Part shown: in pieces, positions 26,562 through 37,194 of the stretch | Layout of the letters: each line of letters starts with the position of its first letter | Numbering within the stretch: the first letter of the stretch is position 1 | Assembly (NCBI GenBank): GCA_025890175.1 | Contig: JANPYM010000004.1 | Coordinates: 1,185,134-1,249,133 of the forward strand | Origin: Ciborinia camelliae | Lineage: Eukaryota > Ascomycota > Leotiomycetes > Helotiales > Sclerotiniaceae | Direction: 5' to 3' | Length of the DNA: 64,000 nt | Translations under genes and position numbers: made by a program | The notes under the pieces: generated by a model | The model's database searches: none | Told to the model about the DNA's origin: nothing | What the model saw: the letters and a program-made list of their open reading frames with translations, nothing else

Positions 26562-27854
26562 TGTTGGTGACTTTTAAGTACGAGAGAAATCTGATCTCTA
26601 TGCTTGTCTTGTAGTACTTTCAATTTTGGAATGATGTGAAGTAGAGAAACATTGTGGAATTCACACGAGGGCAGTCAGCTTTATCAAGCTGTGAATTGAT
26701 GCGCCCGCCAAGCTATTGGGTAACATCAAAATGGTGACTGATTTCTCACACAATCTTAATCCAGACGTGAATCACTGGATACGGCAGGTTCGTAGTTTTG
26801 TGGCGTGGTAAGCATGGTGGTTTATATATCAACGAATTACAGATTGTGATATAGGAACGGGCCTCTCAAAGGAACGGCGTGATTATTGAATTTATTGAAT
26901 ATGATGCCCTACGACCGACGGGGAAAGGGCGAATCAGAAGCTATAAACTGACCACGTTTCCACTTCAGAGGTGTACAAGGTTGATTGAACTCTTCCAATA
27001 AAGCCCTGTAACTTGTGTTACAGGGGCTTTTTATCAAAAACCTCGGGCGCATGGGTGATTGTATTGATTCGCTTAAAGACTTCGTGTTACCAGCAACGAC
27101 ATCGTACCCAACCTTGAAATTCCGAGTCTTCAGTATCACCTGCAATCTTGGATTTGATTGATTATTTAGATTGATTGCCATGTAACAACTATGTTATGTT
27201 GCCATTTATAAGGAAGTCTAGAAGCGCGTTATGGGGCGAGTGGGCTGCTCCGTCTCATGTACCGCCGTATCACAATACATGAGCTACATAATCACCCCGT
27301 ATTAGCTGTAAGACATCCGCGCCGCTGTAATGCAGGCCGGGGGCGTATTGGCATGGATAAGGAAATCTTGCATTGAAATCGGAATGCTAGAAGCGATGGC
27401 GTAGTATAGAAGGATTTTCGAAGTTTGGAAAGTTGATGAAGCGGGAGCTTGACCCGAAGCACGTTCTTCCAACAGAACGTTAGACAGGATGGGCTTTATG
27501 CTGCAGATATCGAAACCTTGAAATATAACAGCGCTTTCTCTTTTTGTTTGTGTAATCCTCCTAGCTACTATTACACCCAATCGTAGCTGAAATTGGATCT
27601 CTCACGATATGCAGGTGGTCCCTTGCCCAATCTTTCAAAATTCTTGGCACATTCAGGTTGCAACCTCTGAAGGCTCCTTGGACCTTTGCACCAATACAAT
27701 CTTCGGCTTATTACGGGAACATTTGAGCCGGTTTAATCCTCGGCTGCAAGTGGCAGTTTCCCACTGGGTCTCTCAAATCTATTACCGAAAACATCGTAAT
27801 TTCACGAACCATCGTGGGAGCGTAATGAACATTTCCTTGTGGCGTCCTCGACAA
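26562..27854. other. Intergenic, phosphate-transporter promoter side
   Basis: It holds a CACGTT (weak Pho4/NUC-1-type E-box half) at 26953-26958, a stem-loop at 27002-27028 followed by a T-run, and otherwise unstructured sequence. The open frames at 27302-27580 and 27609-27890 show no recognisable domain. Confidence 0.5.
27002..27033. repeat. Stem-loop inverted repeat followed by T-run
   Basis: AGCCCTGTAAC and GTTACAGGGGCT pair across a TTGT loop with a single bulge, followed by TTTTT. It looks like a bacterial intrinsic terminator but sits in fungal intergenic DNA about 440 bp upstream of the phosphate-transporter start; a role is not known. Confidence 0.5.
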
Positions 27855-29088
27855 TTAGGCATGTATAAGATGCGACAGAAGGTTTTGTGATTCTCTAGGT
27901 GCTTCGACTTCCTCTCCATTAGAGATCCACTGCCAGGCCAGCAAAGACCAATTCAACTCCTTACGCCAGAATAGACCGTGGCCAAGCTCGCTGTCTGCAC
28001 AGAGACCGCCAGTCTTCGGCATACGATGTCTAAATACTACGCGTCCAAAACGAGAATGTACAATAGCCATGGAGCACATAACACATGGCTCATGTGTCAT
28101 GTAGAGCTCCAGTTCGTGACAAAGATACCCGTCGACCCATTCGGCCGACTTGTGGTGCTTTGCCTCCAGGGTATTCAATGCTTGGTCCCGAAAGATCGTC
28201 TTTTTATCCAAACTATCCTCCTCTGATAGCGTACCGGCTTTCTGTTCCTCTTGAACTTTGATTCCGTTTGCTACCATTGCAATAACTCGTAGCGCTGCAT
28301 GCGCGGTGACATTTCCAGATCCAATACGTGGCCACGTCCATCGTGCGTCACCAGCGACCGCAAGTGTACGCGTAACTCCATTCTTTCGTTCGACAACTAC
28401 AGCGCCGATTCGCTCTCCAATACCTGCTGTGCTTGAGGAGCGAGCCACTTCGGCTGCCAAGTTCATCCACTTCCTAACTTCCCCCCGTACTTCTTCTTCA
28501 GCCCTGGAAACAATGGCTGGGTGGGGACCAAACGGATTGCTTTTCTTATATACTATGGGCCAGTATTGGGATGACCAGGAATTCGCTTGATCTTGCGAAG
28601 TTGGAGCTAACAAAGGTACCTTGATAGAGCAAATACTTATTGGATCTAAGATTGGAGAAAGAGCATTCCGCAATTCTTCCGAGCTGATGAGATTCGTAGC
28701 TCCTACAAGCAGAAAAAGCTCAGGTGGTTCGATATCGGCTTGGTCATTACTGTCTGTTCTTGTTCCTCGTAAAGAAGTGCGAACGTGATCTGGAACGTCT
28801 ATTTGTTTCGCAAATCTCCTGATGTGCTGTAGATCAAAGCCACCATCTTCGGGGAAAAGTTTCCGTGTCAAACTGGGGAAAGCATGAGCAGATATATAAT
28901 TTAATTGAATGAGGCAGACTCAAGACTTACTTAAGAACACCACTAGCTTTTTTCGCTGGGACGCTTGTAATATAAACACTAAGCAATGAGTCTCGAGCTC
29001 TTGTTTCTAATGTAGTTTTAAGAGGAATGAGACTGGCTGATGACCCAGTTGAAGCCTCGGCCTCGTTGCTGGTGAGATGGTTATTCAT
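27855..29088 (-). CDS. TAD3: tRNA wobble adenosine deaminase subunit Tad3
   Basis: The non-catalytic partner of Tad2 in the heterodimer that converts A34 to inosine in tRNA anticodons. Exons 28931-29088 and 27855-28872 (intron 58 nt) join to 391 aa. Seen: a C-terminal cytidine-deaminase-like fold with a zinc-ligand motif His-Ala-Ala (H at about residue 244) and the second motif EPCVMCSMAI (Cys about 316 and 319), followed by the Tad3-typical GRVVFRHRMPKTGGL. The catalytic Glu of HAE is replaced by Ala, as expected for the inactive subunit (Val in yeast and human). The N-terminal region has TSVPAKKASGVLN and a partly variable domain thought to bind tRNA. Length is close to fungal Tad3. Confidence 0.9.
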
Positions 29089-30284
29089 CCTTCAATATAA
29101 GGCAACTTAGCACTCGTCTTATCTGAATCATTAATTACCTATTCAGCCTCAATTACTTTTGCATGTAGGTGATTATTACCTACTAGGTAGATCAAGATAT
29201 GTCTCCTAGGTCGATGTTTGTGCAGAAAGATGCCCGCTAGTGACTCAGCAAAAATTTCAATAGCGTTGATTGGCACGTGACACATAGTATTATCAACTAC
29301 ATCATCAAACCCGAAGTTGCGACCTACAGAGCTTTGGAATTTTATATATGAGAGGGAGGGATATGATGTCACAGGAAAATATAGGCTTCAATTTATGAAT
29401 TTTCATTTCTGATTGCTTTTCTAGTTACAAGTCTTGCTGCTTTGCAGTTAGAGCCCATGACCAATCCAGTAGAAAAGAAATAATAATGTCAGAATATCTT
29501 TAGCAGCCTCAGATGAACCATTTATCCATCAGAAATTCGGTGGAGCAAATTTGTGCCTAAGTGGAAGCAGACGATGCATAACATACGCCAAGCTAGCTAA
29601 AGAAAATGCAGCCTCAAAGGTTACAAGAAGAGGCTTTCTTCCCATCGGACAAACGATGCAGAGAAGAGAGTGCAGAAGAAAGGTGTAGGCACAAGATGTC
29701 TGCTCATGACTATCAAGTGAAGAAACCATTTGACACGCCGAAGAGAAAGGAGAACCGGAAAACCACCGCAAGGAAATTAAAGAACAAGGAAAATCGAGTC
29801 TATTGTCGTGGCCGATGAAGGTACAAGCCGAGCTGCGCAGCCGCTCGTATTGTACCCTGCGCTAGAGATAGATAGAAAGTGTCGTTGTCATATTGCGTCG
29901 TGCTTAGATCTTTTTTGATCGAGCTGCTATGGTACAAAAAGGCTGAAGACTCGCAGGAAAATTCGTTTCCATAATGCATGCTGTCGCCAATTGAAATCGA
30001 AAAGAAAAAGGTATGCATGGATGCAACACCTCTAAAATGATGCTAATGTAACAACAAAGGGCCGTGAAAATCGTATGAGAATACAACCATAGAAGACGTA
30101 CTGTCCAAATAGCTTGTATTCAAGTTTAAAAATCCTATGAAAAAGATCTGATTATGAATAAATGCCAAATGAACTGTAACATCGACTGCTTCGAAAATGA
30201 ATATCGTTCCTCGTACCGTTACAAGCGTTGAAATCGTATCGTCATGCCGAAATATCAACAAAATTTGATGTTGAAAGTTCAGAA
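29089..30284. other. Intergenic
   Basis: 5' region of Tad3 and 3' UTR side of the PUF gene, both minus strand. A CACGTG lies at 29275-29280. The open frame 29606-29818 is Lys/Arg-rich but has no codon or domain support. Confidence 0.5.
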
Positions 30285-33200
30285 TTAAAACCAGTCACTA
30301 CCCGCTCCAGGCTGCGCGCCAGGTCTGCCATAATTGTATGGATGAGCAGCGACAGGCGAGGCAAGGCGGTCGTTTGGTGGAAAGCCAGCTCCTTGCTGAG
30401 TTGGAGATCGGATTGCGGGAAGAGGCAAACCATTTGTAAGGGGTGCAGGACCAACGCCATTTTGAAATCCTCCAGGGGAGCCAACAAAAGCACCGGATGA
30501 TGCGTTGGAAATGCCACGTTGGTGACGAGTAGCAAGTTGGCCAGTTTCGTTGTCATTTGGAGTGGTGGGACCAGTCGAGGTATTTCCGCGGTTTTCGTTG
30601 CCTTGTATCTTAGCTTGGATTCGGCGACCATAAGGTGTGGTGCGGATAGCTGGAAGATGTGGTCGGATAGCCTCAATGAGACGCGTCTTCATGTTCAGAT
30701 TAGCATAGTCCAACGCAGTCTGAATGACATAGTTGGCGAATGAGTCCCGCAATAGACTGTCAAGCTGATTGGGTTGGAGCATCTCTTCAATTAACATGTC
30801 CTTGGAAGGTTCTTGAGCACATCGAAGGCACTTCTCAATGACGTTTGAGCTAAACTTCTGCTTCGATAACTGAGCAACTCGTCCCGCGAACATAGCGACC
30901 AAGGGTTCCGTAAAGATTGGCTCGTTCAGATCGAGAATGTATTGGACTACATAATTGCCAAAAGGATCCTGAACCAATACGTAAGCATTGTTCGAAATCT
31001 GTCTGATCAACCAAGCCTTTTGATCGCCAGAGGCATGATCAATGCATCGTTGAAGGACACAACAACCGTGTCTGTGAGTTCCGACATCAACGCAGTGTTG
31101 TCCAACAGCATCAAAAATGAATTGAGCATCTGCTGGAGAGAGTTTGTTGAGACACTTCTGAATGACGTGGTTACCATTCAAGTCCTGAATAAGCTCGACA
31201 ACACGGAATCGCAAAGCACCAATAATGGTCTGAACCTGACCTGGCGTGGAGATAAACTCGATCATCTTTTGAAGGGCGCGTGTTCCGTGTTGGTTCAAAG
31301 CAATGCGGACCAGGTCGTGCGAGGCATTTTCGATCAAGACAGTGCGCTCTTCATCGTTGCAGTACTCAAGTAACTTTTGACAAAGATAGTTGCCGAAAGG
31401 GTCGGTCATAAGCTCAATGACATGTTGGTTTGTCTCAAGCCAGATCATGTGAACTTGTTCAGGATTACGGTCTTCCAACTTCTTTTGCAAGTAGCGGCAA
31501 CCATGTTGATCCTTGCAAAGTGCGTAAATCTCGCCACCAAGCTGCTCCAGAGCTACGTTTGCAAAGCGATTCATTGCTACAAAATATACGTTAGCTTGAT
31601 TGAAATTCATGGTACTCAAGAAGAACTCACCCTCGCCATCATTTTGACGACGTTGTTGAATGACTCGTGCCTGACTATCCCTCTGTCCACCGTTGTGTTG
31701 ATACATAGAATTGCCATAGTTGTTGTAAGAGTTTGGAGGAGGATACATTGGTTGGCTAAGTTGCATATTCTGCATTCCCAAGCTCATCATATGCATGCCA
31801 TAATTATTGTAGTAGCCAGGAACTGATACAGGGAAGTGCTGTTGGCCTGTAGAAGAGGATACAGATGGTGACATTTGAGACTGCGACATGCCTTGTGGCA
31901 TGCCTTGTGTCAAGGCTGGACCGAATGGTGCAGCACTGGCCTGCAAAGCAGACTGGATTGACTGATAGCCACCATTCTGAGCCTCGCGCAGGGCTCCATT
32001 GTCTGCAGAACCCATATCACGACTAAGTCTGTTCATAGCGTTTGGTGGAATGCGACCCAAGCTAGCATTGTGATTGTGCAAGTGTTGTTGAGCGTGCGAG
32101 TTAGGAGTAGCGTTGTTGCTTTGCATGCCGTTCGTGGCCGTGCGAACCGTCGGAACGTCGTTGGCAGAATAAGATGATTGAAGCTTGGGTGGAGTGGCTT
32201 GAACGTGCTTTGGTGGAGAAGCTACTTGCGCATTAGCATCCTGTGGGCCCTCAAAGAATTTCAAATCTAAGGAGTGTCGATAAGATGGCCGGACACTGAT
32301 GGGAGACTCGGCAGAGCTAGATTGACTAGCAGAAGTTGCGACTTTTTGAGATTGAATGTTATTCATTGGAAGACTTTGTTGATTTGGTCGATGGCGGGCA
32401 AATGAACTCCAACCATTGTCATGGGATTCTGGTGCAGGTGATTGAGATAAAGCTAAGTCAAGTGCTGCAGAAGAAGCGGAAAGCTGCATAGAGCGGTCAG
32501 AACAAGGAAGTGAATTTTTTTTAAATTGCTTACCAAACCAGGGTACTCGTTCTGACGAACAAGAATAGGAAATTTGTCATCAGTAGCATTCATGTTCAAA
32601 TAGTTGTCAACGTTTGCGGGTGCAGCATTTTCATCTTCGCCGAAGAGAAAACGGGCGGTATTGGTTTGGTCAAGGGACAACATCTCGTTCATACCGTTGC
32701 GAGATTTAGTAACGGGCGTAGAATATCTGTTCAGACTTGAGGTGTATTAGCTAGAGTAGACTTGATTTCAGGCTCGAAGATCGAAGACCTTGGATCGAAG
32801 ACGAAAGGGCAAAAATTAGGGCCTAGTGGGATGAGATGTGGAGAAAGAGGGGAATGGAAAGTATGATGAGGATATTGAAAAGAATGATATTGATTTGGGC
32901 TTCTTGTAACTTGGAGTCTTGTCCGGAAAGCAAGAAGAAAGTCGTTAAGGATCAAAAATTGAAAGGTGGTAATTTTGAAAGGTTGAAGATCAAAAGTTGA
33001 AGAATAGCTGAGGAAGAAGGTTGGGAGGACGATGGCACTAGTGATTGAACGTATTGTTGAGGTAAAGACAATAGCAAATAGGCGGATAGATCAATCGAAC
33101 CATTCCTGTCCTATCCGGCAGAGTGAATATATCGGCAGATCAAAGGTGGTGAGGTATATATTGAGGTGGTGAGGTAAAATGGAAGGTATATTGAGGTCAA

Positions 33201-34742
33201 GGCGGTAGGAAGCGAGATAATTTGGATATACCCACAACCACTTCTGGTTTGAATATCTTCACCTTTGCATTGTAAAACCGCAGTATATTAAGCCCAGAAA
33301 ATAAGGTTAGAGGCAATCTTTCAAGGACTTTCCCAAGACAAAAACTTCTCTAAGAAAGACTTTCAAGTATGCGGTATCTAGAACACAAGCAGCTCCGCAT
33401 ATGCCATGAACTCAAAGCTGAAGTGCAAGCGCCCTACTTTGAGCAGCAGCCAGGCAAAAACAAGGAAGGATGTTATGCTGAGGTGGAAGCTTGCCATAGG
33501 CATACTTAGGTATGAAGAAGCAAGCCGCAGGTCCCATCAACACGTACTTCTTTATTTAATGAATACGAGTTTGTATATGGGTTCTTAATATTTTATCTTA
33601 TAGGGGGACCTTATAAAAACTGCAGACTTCTGATAAGAAATGTTTGATGGCAGTGTGCAGGAACAAATGTGCATATCAGAGTGCAAAGAAATTTTCAGTA
33701 CGTACGCATTGGTAGAACGATGGCTAGTTGGATCCTGTCTTACTGCTTCTTCCTTCTCATCTTCATCTGAATTGCGGCGTGAGCCTGGTACAGACCTGGA
33801 AGGTAGCTTATCATCAATCACGAGTCTGGACTGCATAATTCCGGATTGTGGTGATGTGAGTTGAGAGCCAGATCTTCCTGGGCGGTTGTAGAGACCTGGG
33901 GGAGAGGTAATGCTAGATGTCGAATATCTATTGGGGCGAGAGAATGCGGAAGGAAAACCGGATGAAGTTTCCCTGTATTCTGGTGGTGTAGTTGGCTCTG
34001 ACTGATGGCCGGCGTTGTTGTTGTTGTTATTAGATCTACCAAGATCTTCTTGCATCTGCTGTAACTCTTGTTCTTCTCTTAGTTGCTGTAGGTCCAACAA
34101 TTGCATTTCGGCCTCGAAGCGCCTTTTTTGTTCACGGAGTCGCTCGTATTCGAGTTTCTTTTTCTCTAACTGATAGGAGTATTGTGTTAGCTCTTTTGGG
34201 GGGGCTGGATAACGGGAGATATGAAGAAGCGCTTTGCACTGGAGAAAATATGCAATTTTGCTTTTTTGCGTGCAAGTTTGAGGAAATGGGAGGTTGGAAA
34301 TAGAATGATATGGTAGTCGAAGAAGAACTAATTGCTTACCAGTTGTACTTTATGGTACGTCTATTATAGAAACATCAGTAAATGCTACAGCATCGAAAGA
34401 AATTTTACAATAGCTTGAAAAATTCGAAGGGCCGTTGCAGGACAGTAGCAGCCGTAGTCGAATAGGCAAATTCAGTTGGCTTACCGAGGGACCATATTCT
34501 TGAGAATCTTGCGTGCCGCGCTGGCTAGTGATAGAAGCAACAGTGGGCACTCTCCCTGAATCAGTAGTAAACCTTCTCGTCAGTCCTCCGCGACTCTCTT
34601 GCTGTTGTAGTGATTGTGACATTCGATTGCCATTTCGCGGAGGAGAAACCAAACCGAGCATCGATGAATCATTCCTCGGTGACTGTTGGCTGCGAAATCG
34701 CAGCTCGTCCATTCGGTCACTAGTGCTATTCGAATATGCCAT
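30285..34742 (-). CDS. Pumilio/PUF-family RNA-binding protein
   Basis: It binds UGUA-containing 3' UTRs to repress or localise mRNAs. Exons 34485-34742, 34340-34360, 33706-34169, 32534-32726 and 30285-32483, the last with a probable 54-nt intron at 31577-31630; total 1026 aa. Seen: a Ser/Gln-rich N terminus, then a coiled-coil-like LEKKKLEYERLREQKRRFEA, an Asn run, a conserved block with SRNGMNEMLSLDQTNTARF, a long low-complexity region, and a PUM-HD (about residues 600-920) with eight repeats including QHGCRYLQK, DPFGNYLCQ, QHGTRALQK, LNGNHVIQK, RHGCCVLQR, DPFGNYVVQ, SSNVIEK and FANYVIQ. The domain order suggests a Puf4/Puf5-like fungal clade rather than Puf3; paralogue identity is not certain. 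It is divergent from the RNA polymerase III gene across a 2.4-kb spacer. The second exon is a 21-nt microexon and the third intron is 979 nt. Confidence 0.93.
34340..34360 (-). other. 21-nt microexon of the PUF gene
   Basis: Seven codons (TYHKVQL) flanked by AG acceptor and GTAAGC donor, in phase 0, joining the N-terminal exon to the coiled-coil exon that begins LEKKKLEYE. Both flanking introns (124 and 170 nt) have plausible branch sites. Skipping it would also keep frame, removing seven residues. Confidence 0.75.
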
Positions 34743-37194
34743 AATGATTATCTATATGACTGTGACCGGTCAGACTTGGAAATGCGCATTTGAAGGCTGG
34801 CTGGAGTGAGGTTTTGACGTGGGGTGGATATGCGATTAGAGTGTAGGATAAATCACCAACACAATTCACAATTCTACTCACCTACAAAATATGAAAAACA
34901 ATCCAAAAGATCCTCCTCGTCCTGGACAACCAGGCGCGGGAACAGAAATGTTGTGTCAAAATGAGTGTATACAGAAGTTGGGGAGGTCGATGGCGCTAAA
35001 CGAGGGTAGACGCTACCACGCTAATAAGATATGATGTGTGGACGTGCCCAAAGGATTGATGCTTGCAAGATTTCATGGGTATATCGGAGGTATGGTAGTA
35101 GCTCTATAAGTGTATTACGATATGATAGATTTCAAATACATATTAATGTGTTTCTCGAGTCAAATCAATTGTACAAAAAAGAAGTTATGGCAAAATGAGA
35201 TGCACCGGGAATACCTAGGTAGAAAGCTATTGGCAAAGTGTCAGACCTCCTTCTATTCATGATTTATTAACGACAAGCACCCAACCGAGGATGGCCAGTA
35301 CGTATGTAACTTACACCCAGTTGACTCGATCCTCTAGCAATATAATCGAGTAGACAGGTGTTTGCACACATATAATTTAGATCAAGAGGGTTTGCATATA
35401 TATTTCATCGAGTATTTCTTTCCCCTTTTTCGTTTCCTTCTCACCACCTCTCCCACGTTAATAACCTTCTGCTAAGATGGACCCTGATTCGAGGGGTAAT
35501 AGGTTATTGTTCTGGCCAATCAACCAGGGGTCATAAACCTCCCAGTAACGTGCAGTACAACTTTCGTACAGTTGGCAGGATTAAAGCAGCTCTTTTTGCC
35601 CAACCTCTTCGACTGCAATTCCCAACGGTAACGGTGAGCTTTGAAAATATTGAAGGCGTGAATGTGAATGTGAATGCGACATATCGCATTCTCGTGCAAT
35701 GAGCAAAATGAGGAAATCCCTAGGTAATCACTAGGTAATCTCAGATAACCAGAGTGAGGCGGGGCGTCAATGAAACACCATCCCCGGTTCTCCATCCTCG
35801 GGAGGTCTACTGTACTTCTACTTTCAACCTATCAGAAGAGCTTGATCGAGCCTCTTCCCAATCTCGAAGCATAACCATAACCATGACCATTATTGCATTA
35901 TATCCAAATTCCTTCTGTCCTTTCATCAACGTCGAATGAGCTCATCTAGACCGTCTGTTAATCAATCCATCATGTACTTGAGAAGTTGAGATACTGTGCT
36001 TCAGCACCTAAATATGCACCTTAAGGATCCGTAGAATTTTGAAATCCACAATTCTTCGCAGGAACAATCACAATTATCCTCTTTCAGTTCTTTCCAATTC
36101 CACAACTCATTCGGTCTGAGGGATGATTCGCAAGCTAATAGTGGCAAAGTCTCGATGTGTGGAGTACCCAGACCTACCTAATGCGTCTGCAACCAATTTT
36201 GGTCACGATCTTCTGCATGCAATTCGAAATCCTCGAATCAAACGGAGTATCTCAACTGCAGCTTAAGTGATAAAAATGACGTGAATCGTTAAAAGACGAG
36301 CAGGCTTTTCGAATGAAACTCTTCCAAATCATTATTACTTTTGCCATTATTCGACTGGCGTGGTGAGTCAAAATCTCCTTACCAATTCCAAGTGACTGAG
36401 AGTGGGGTTTTGTTCCGGGGCGTGCAAATGATAGAGAGAAAGATTGATAGAGCAAAAGGTCGGATCTAGCGGTGAAGCACGCACTCCAAATTTAGAATTT
36501 TGGGAAAGGAATATTAGTTGATGCAGAATCCAGATGTACAGAGTATGTAGAACGTTGCATTCTAGAAGAAGAAAAAGCCATTGAGCAACTACTACAGCCG
36601 TAGCCGTTCCTTGCAGATACAGTATGTACTAGCTAGGTAGGGAGGTGGTAGGTAGGTAGGTAGGTAGGTAGGGAAGTAGTGCAAGCAGCAAGAAGAATGG
36701 ATAAACTCGTGAACTCGTGAACTCGTAAACTCATAGGTTCATCTGATTATTATGTACTGTATTTGTATGTATGAAGGGAGTGAAAAGTACCTATACAAGT
36801 AGGTAGGTAGTTTCAGTTTCCGTGAAAAACAGTACAGTAGAATTTGAAATAAAGTCATACTGTATCTACCTAGGTAGGTACTACTAGGTAGGTAGGTAGG
36901 CAGGTAGTAGGTATCTAGTATGAACTTCGTTCAATGAAGGTTATCTTCCAAGATTGTTCCAACTTCCAAGCCATTTTAAATAAGGCTGAGTATCTGGTCA
37001 GTGCATTGATACCTAGCCTGCCTACATAGATAGTAGCCTTGCATGGTCTTATCTTAGCGTCATTATACAATTGGCTCTTGCTCGCGGGGTATTCGGCCGG
37101 CGTAAAATAAACTTTGACCGACAACCTTAATAATAATTTCATTTTTGAATCCACCATCTCACATCTTGCTGATACAAGTGCCCATCAATTCAAG
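34743..37194. other. Divergent promoter region with TAGG arrays
   Basis: Shared upstream region of the PUF gene (-) and RNA polymerase III subunit (+). TAGG/GGTA arrays lie at about 36632-36672, 36800-36812 and 36867-36916; a short AACTCGTG repeat is at about 36711-36730. No gene is supported; small open frames (35520-35795, 35754-35939) look random. Confidence 0.55.

Noticed and set aside
27002..27033. Bacterial intrinsic terminator, implying bacterial DNA
   Set aside because: Surrounding genes are intron-containing fungal genes, and no bacterial coding sequence is near.
29606..29818. Small Lys/Arg-rich protein
   Set aside because: No domain, no gene-like codon use, and it lies in the 3' flank of the PUF gene.
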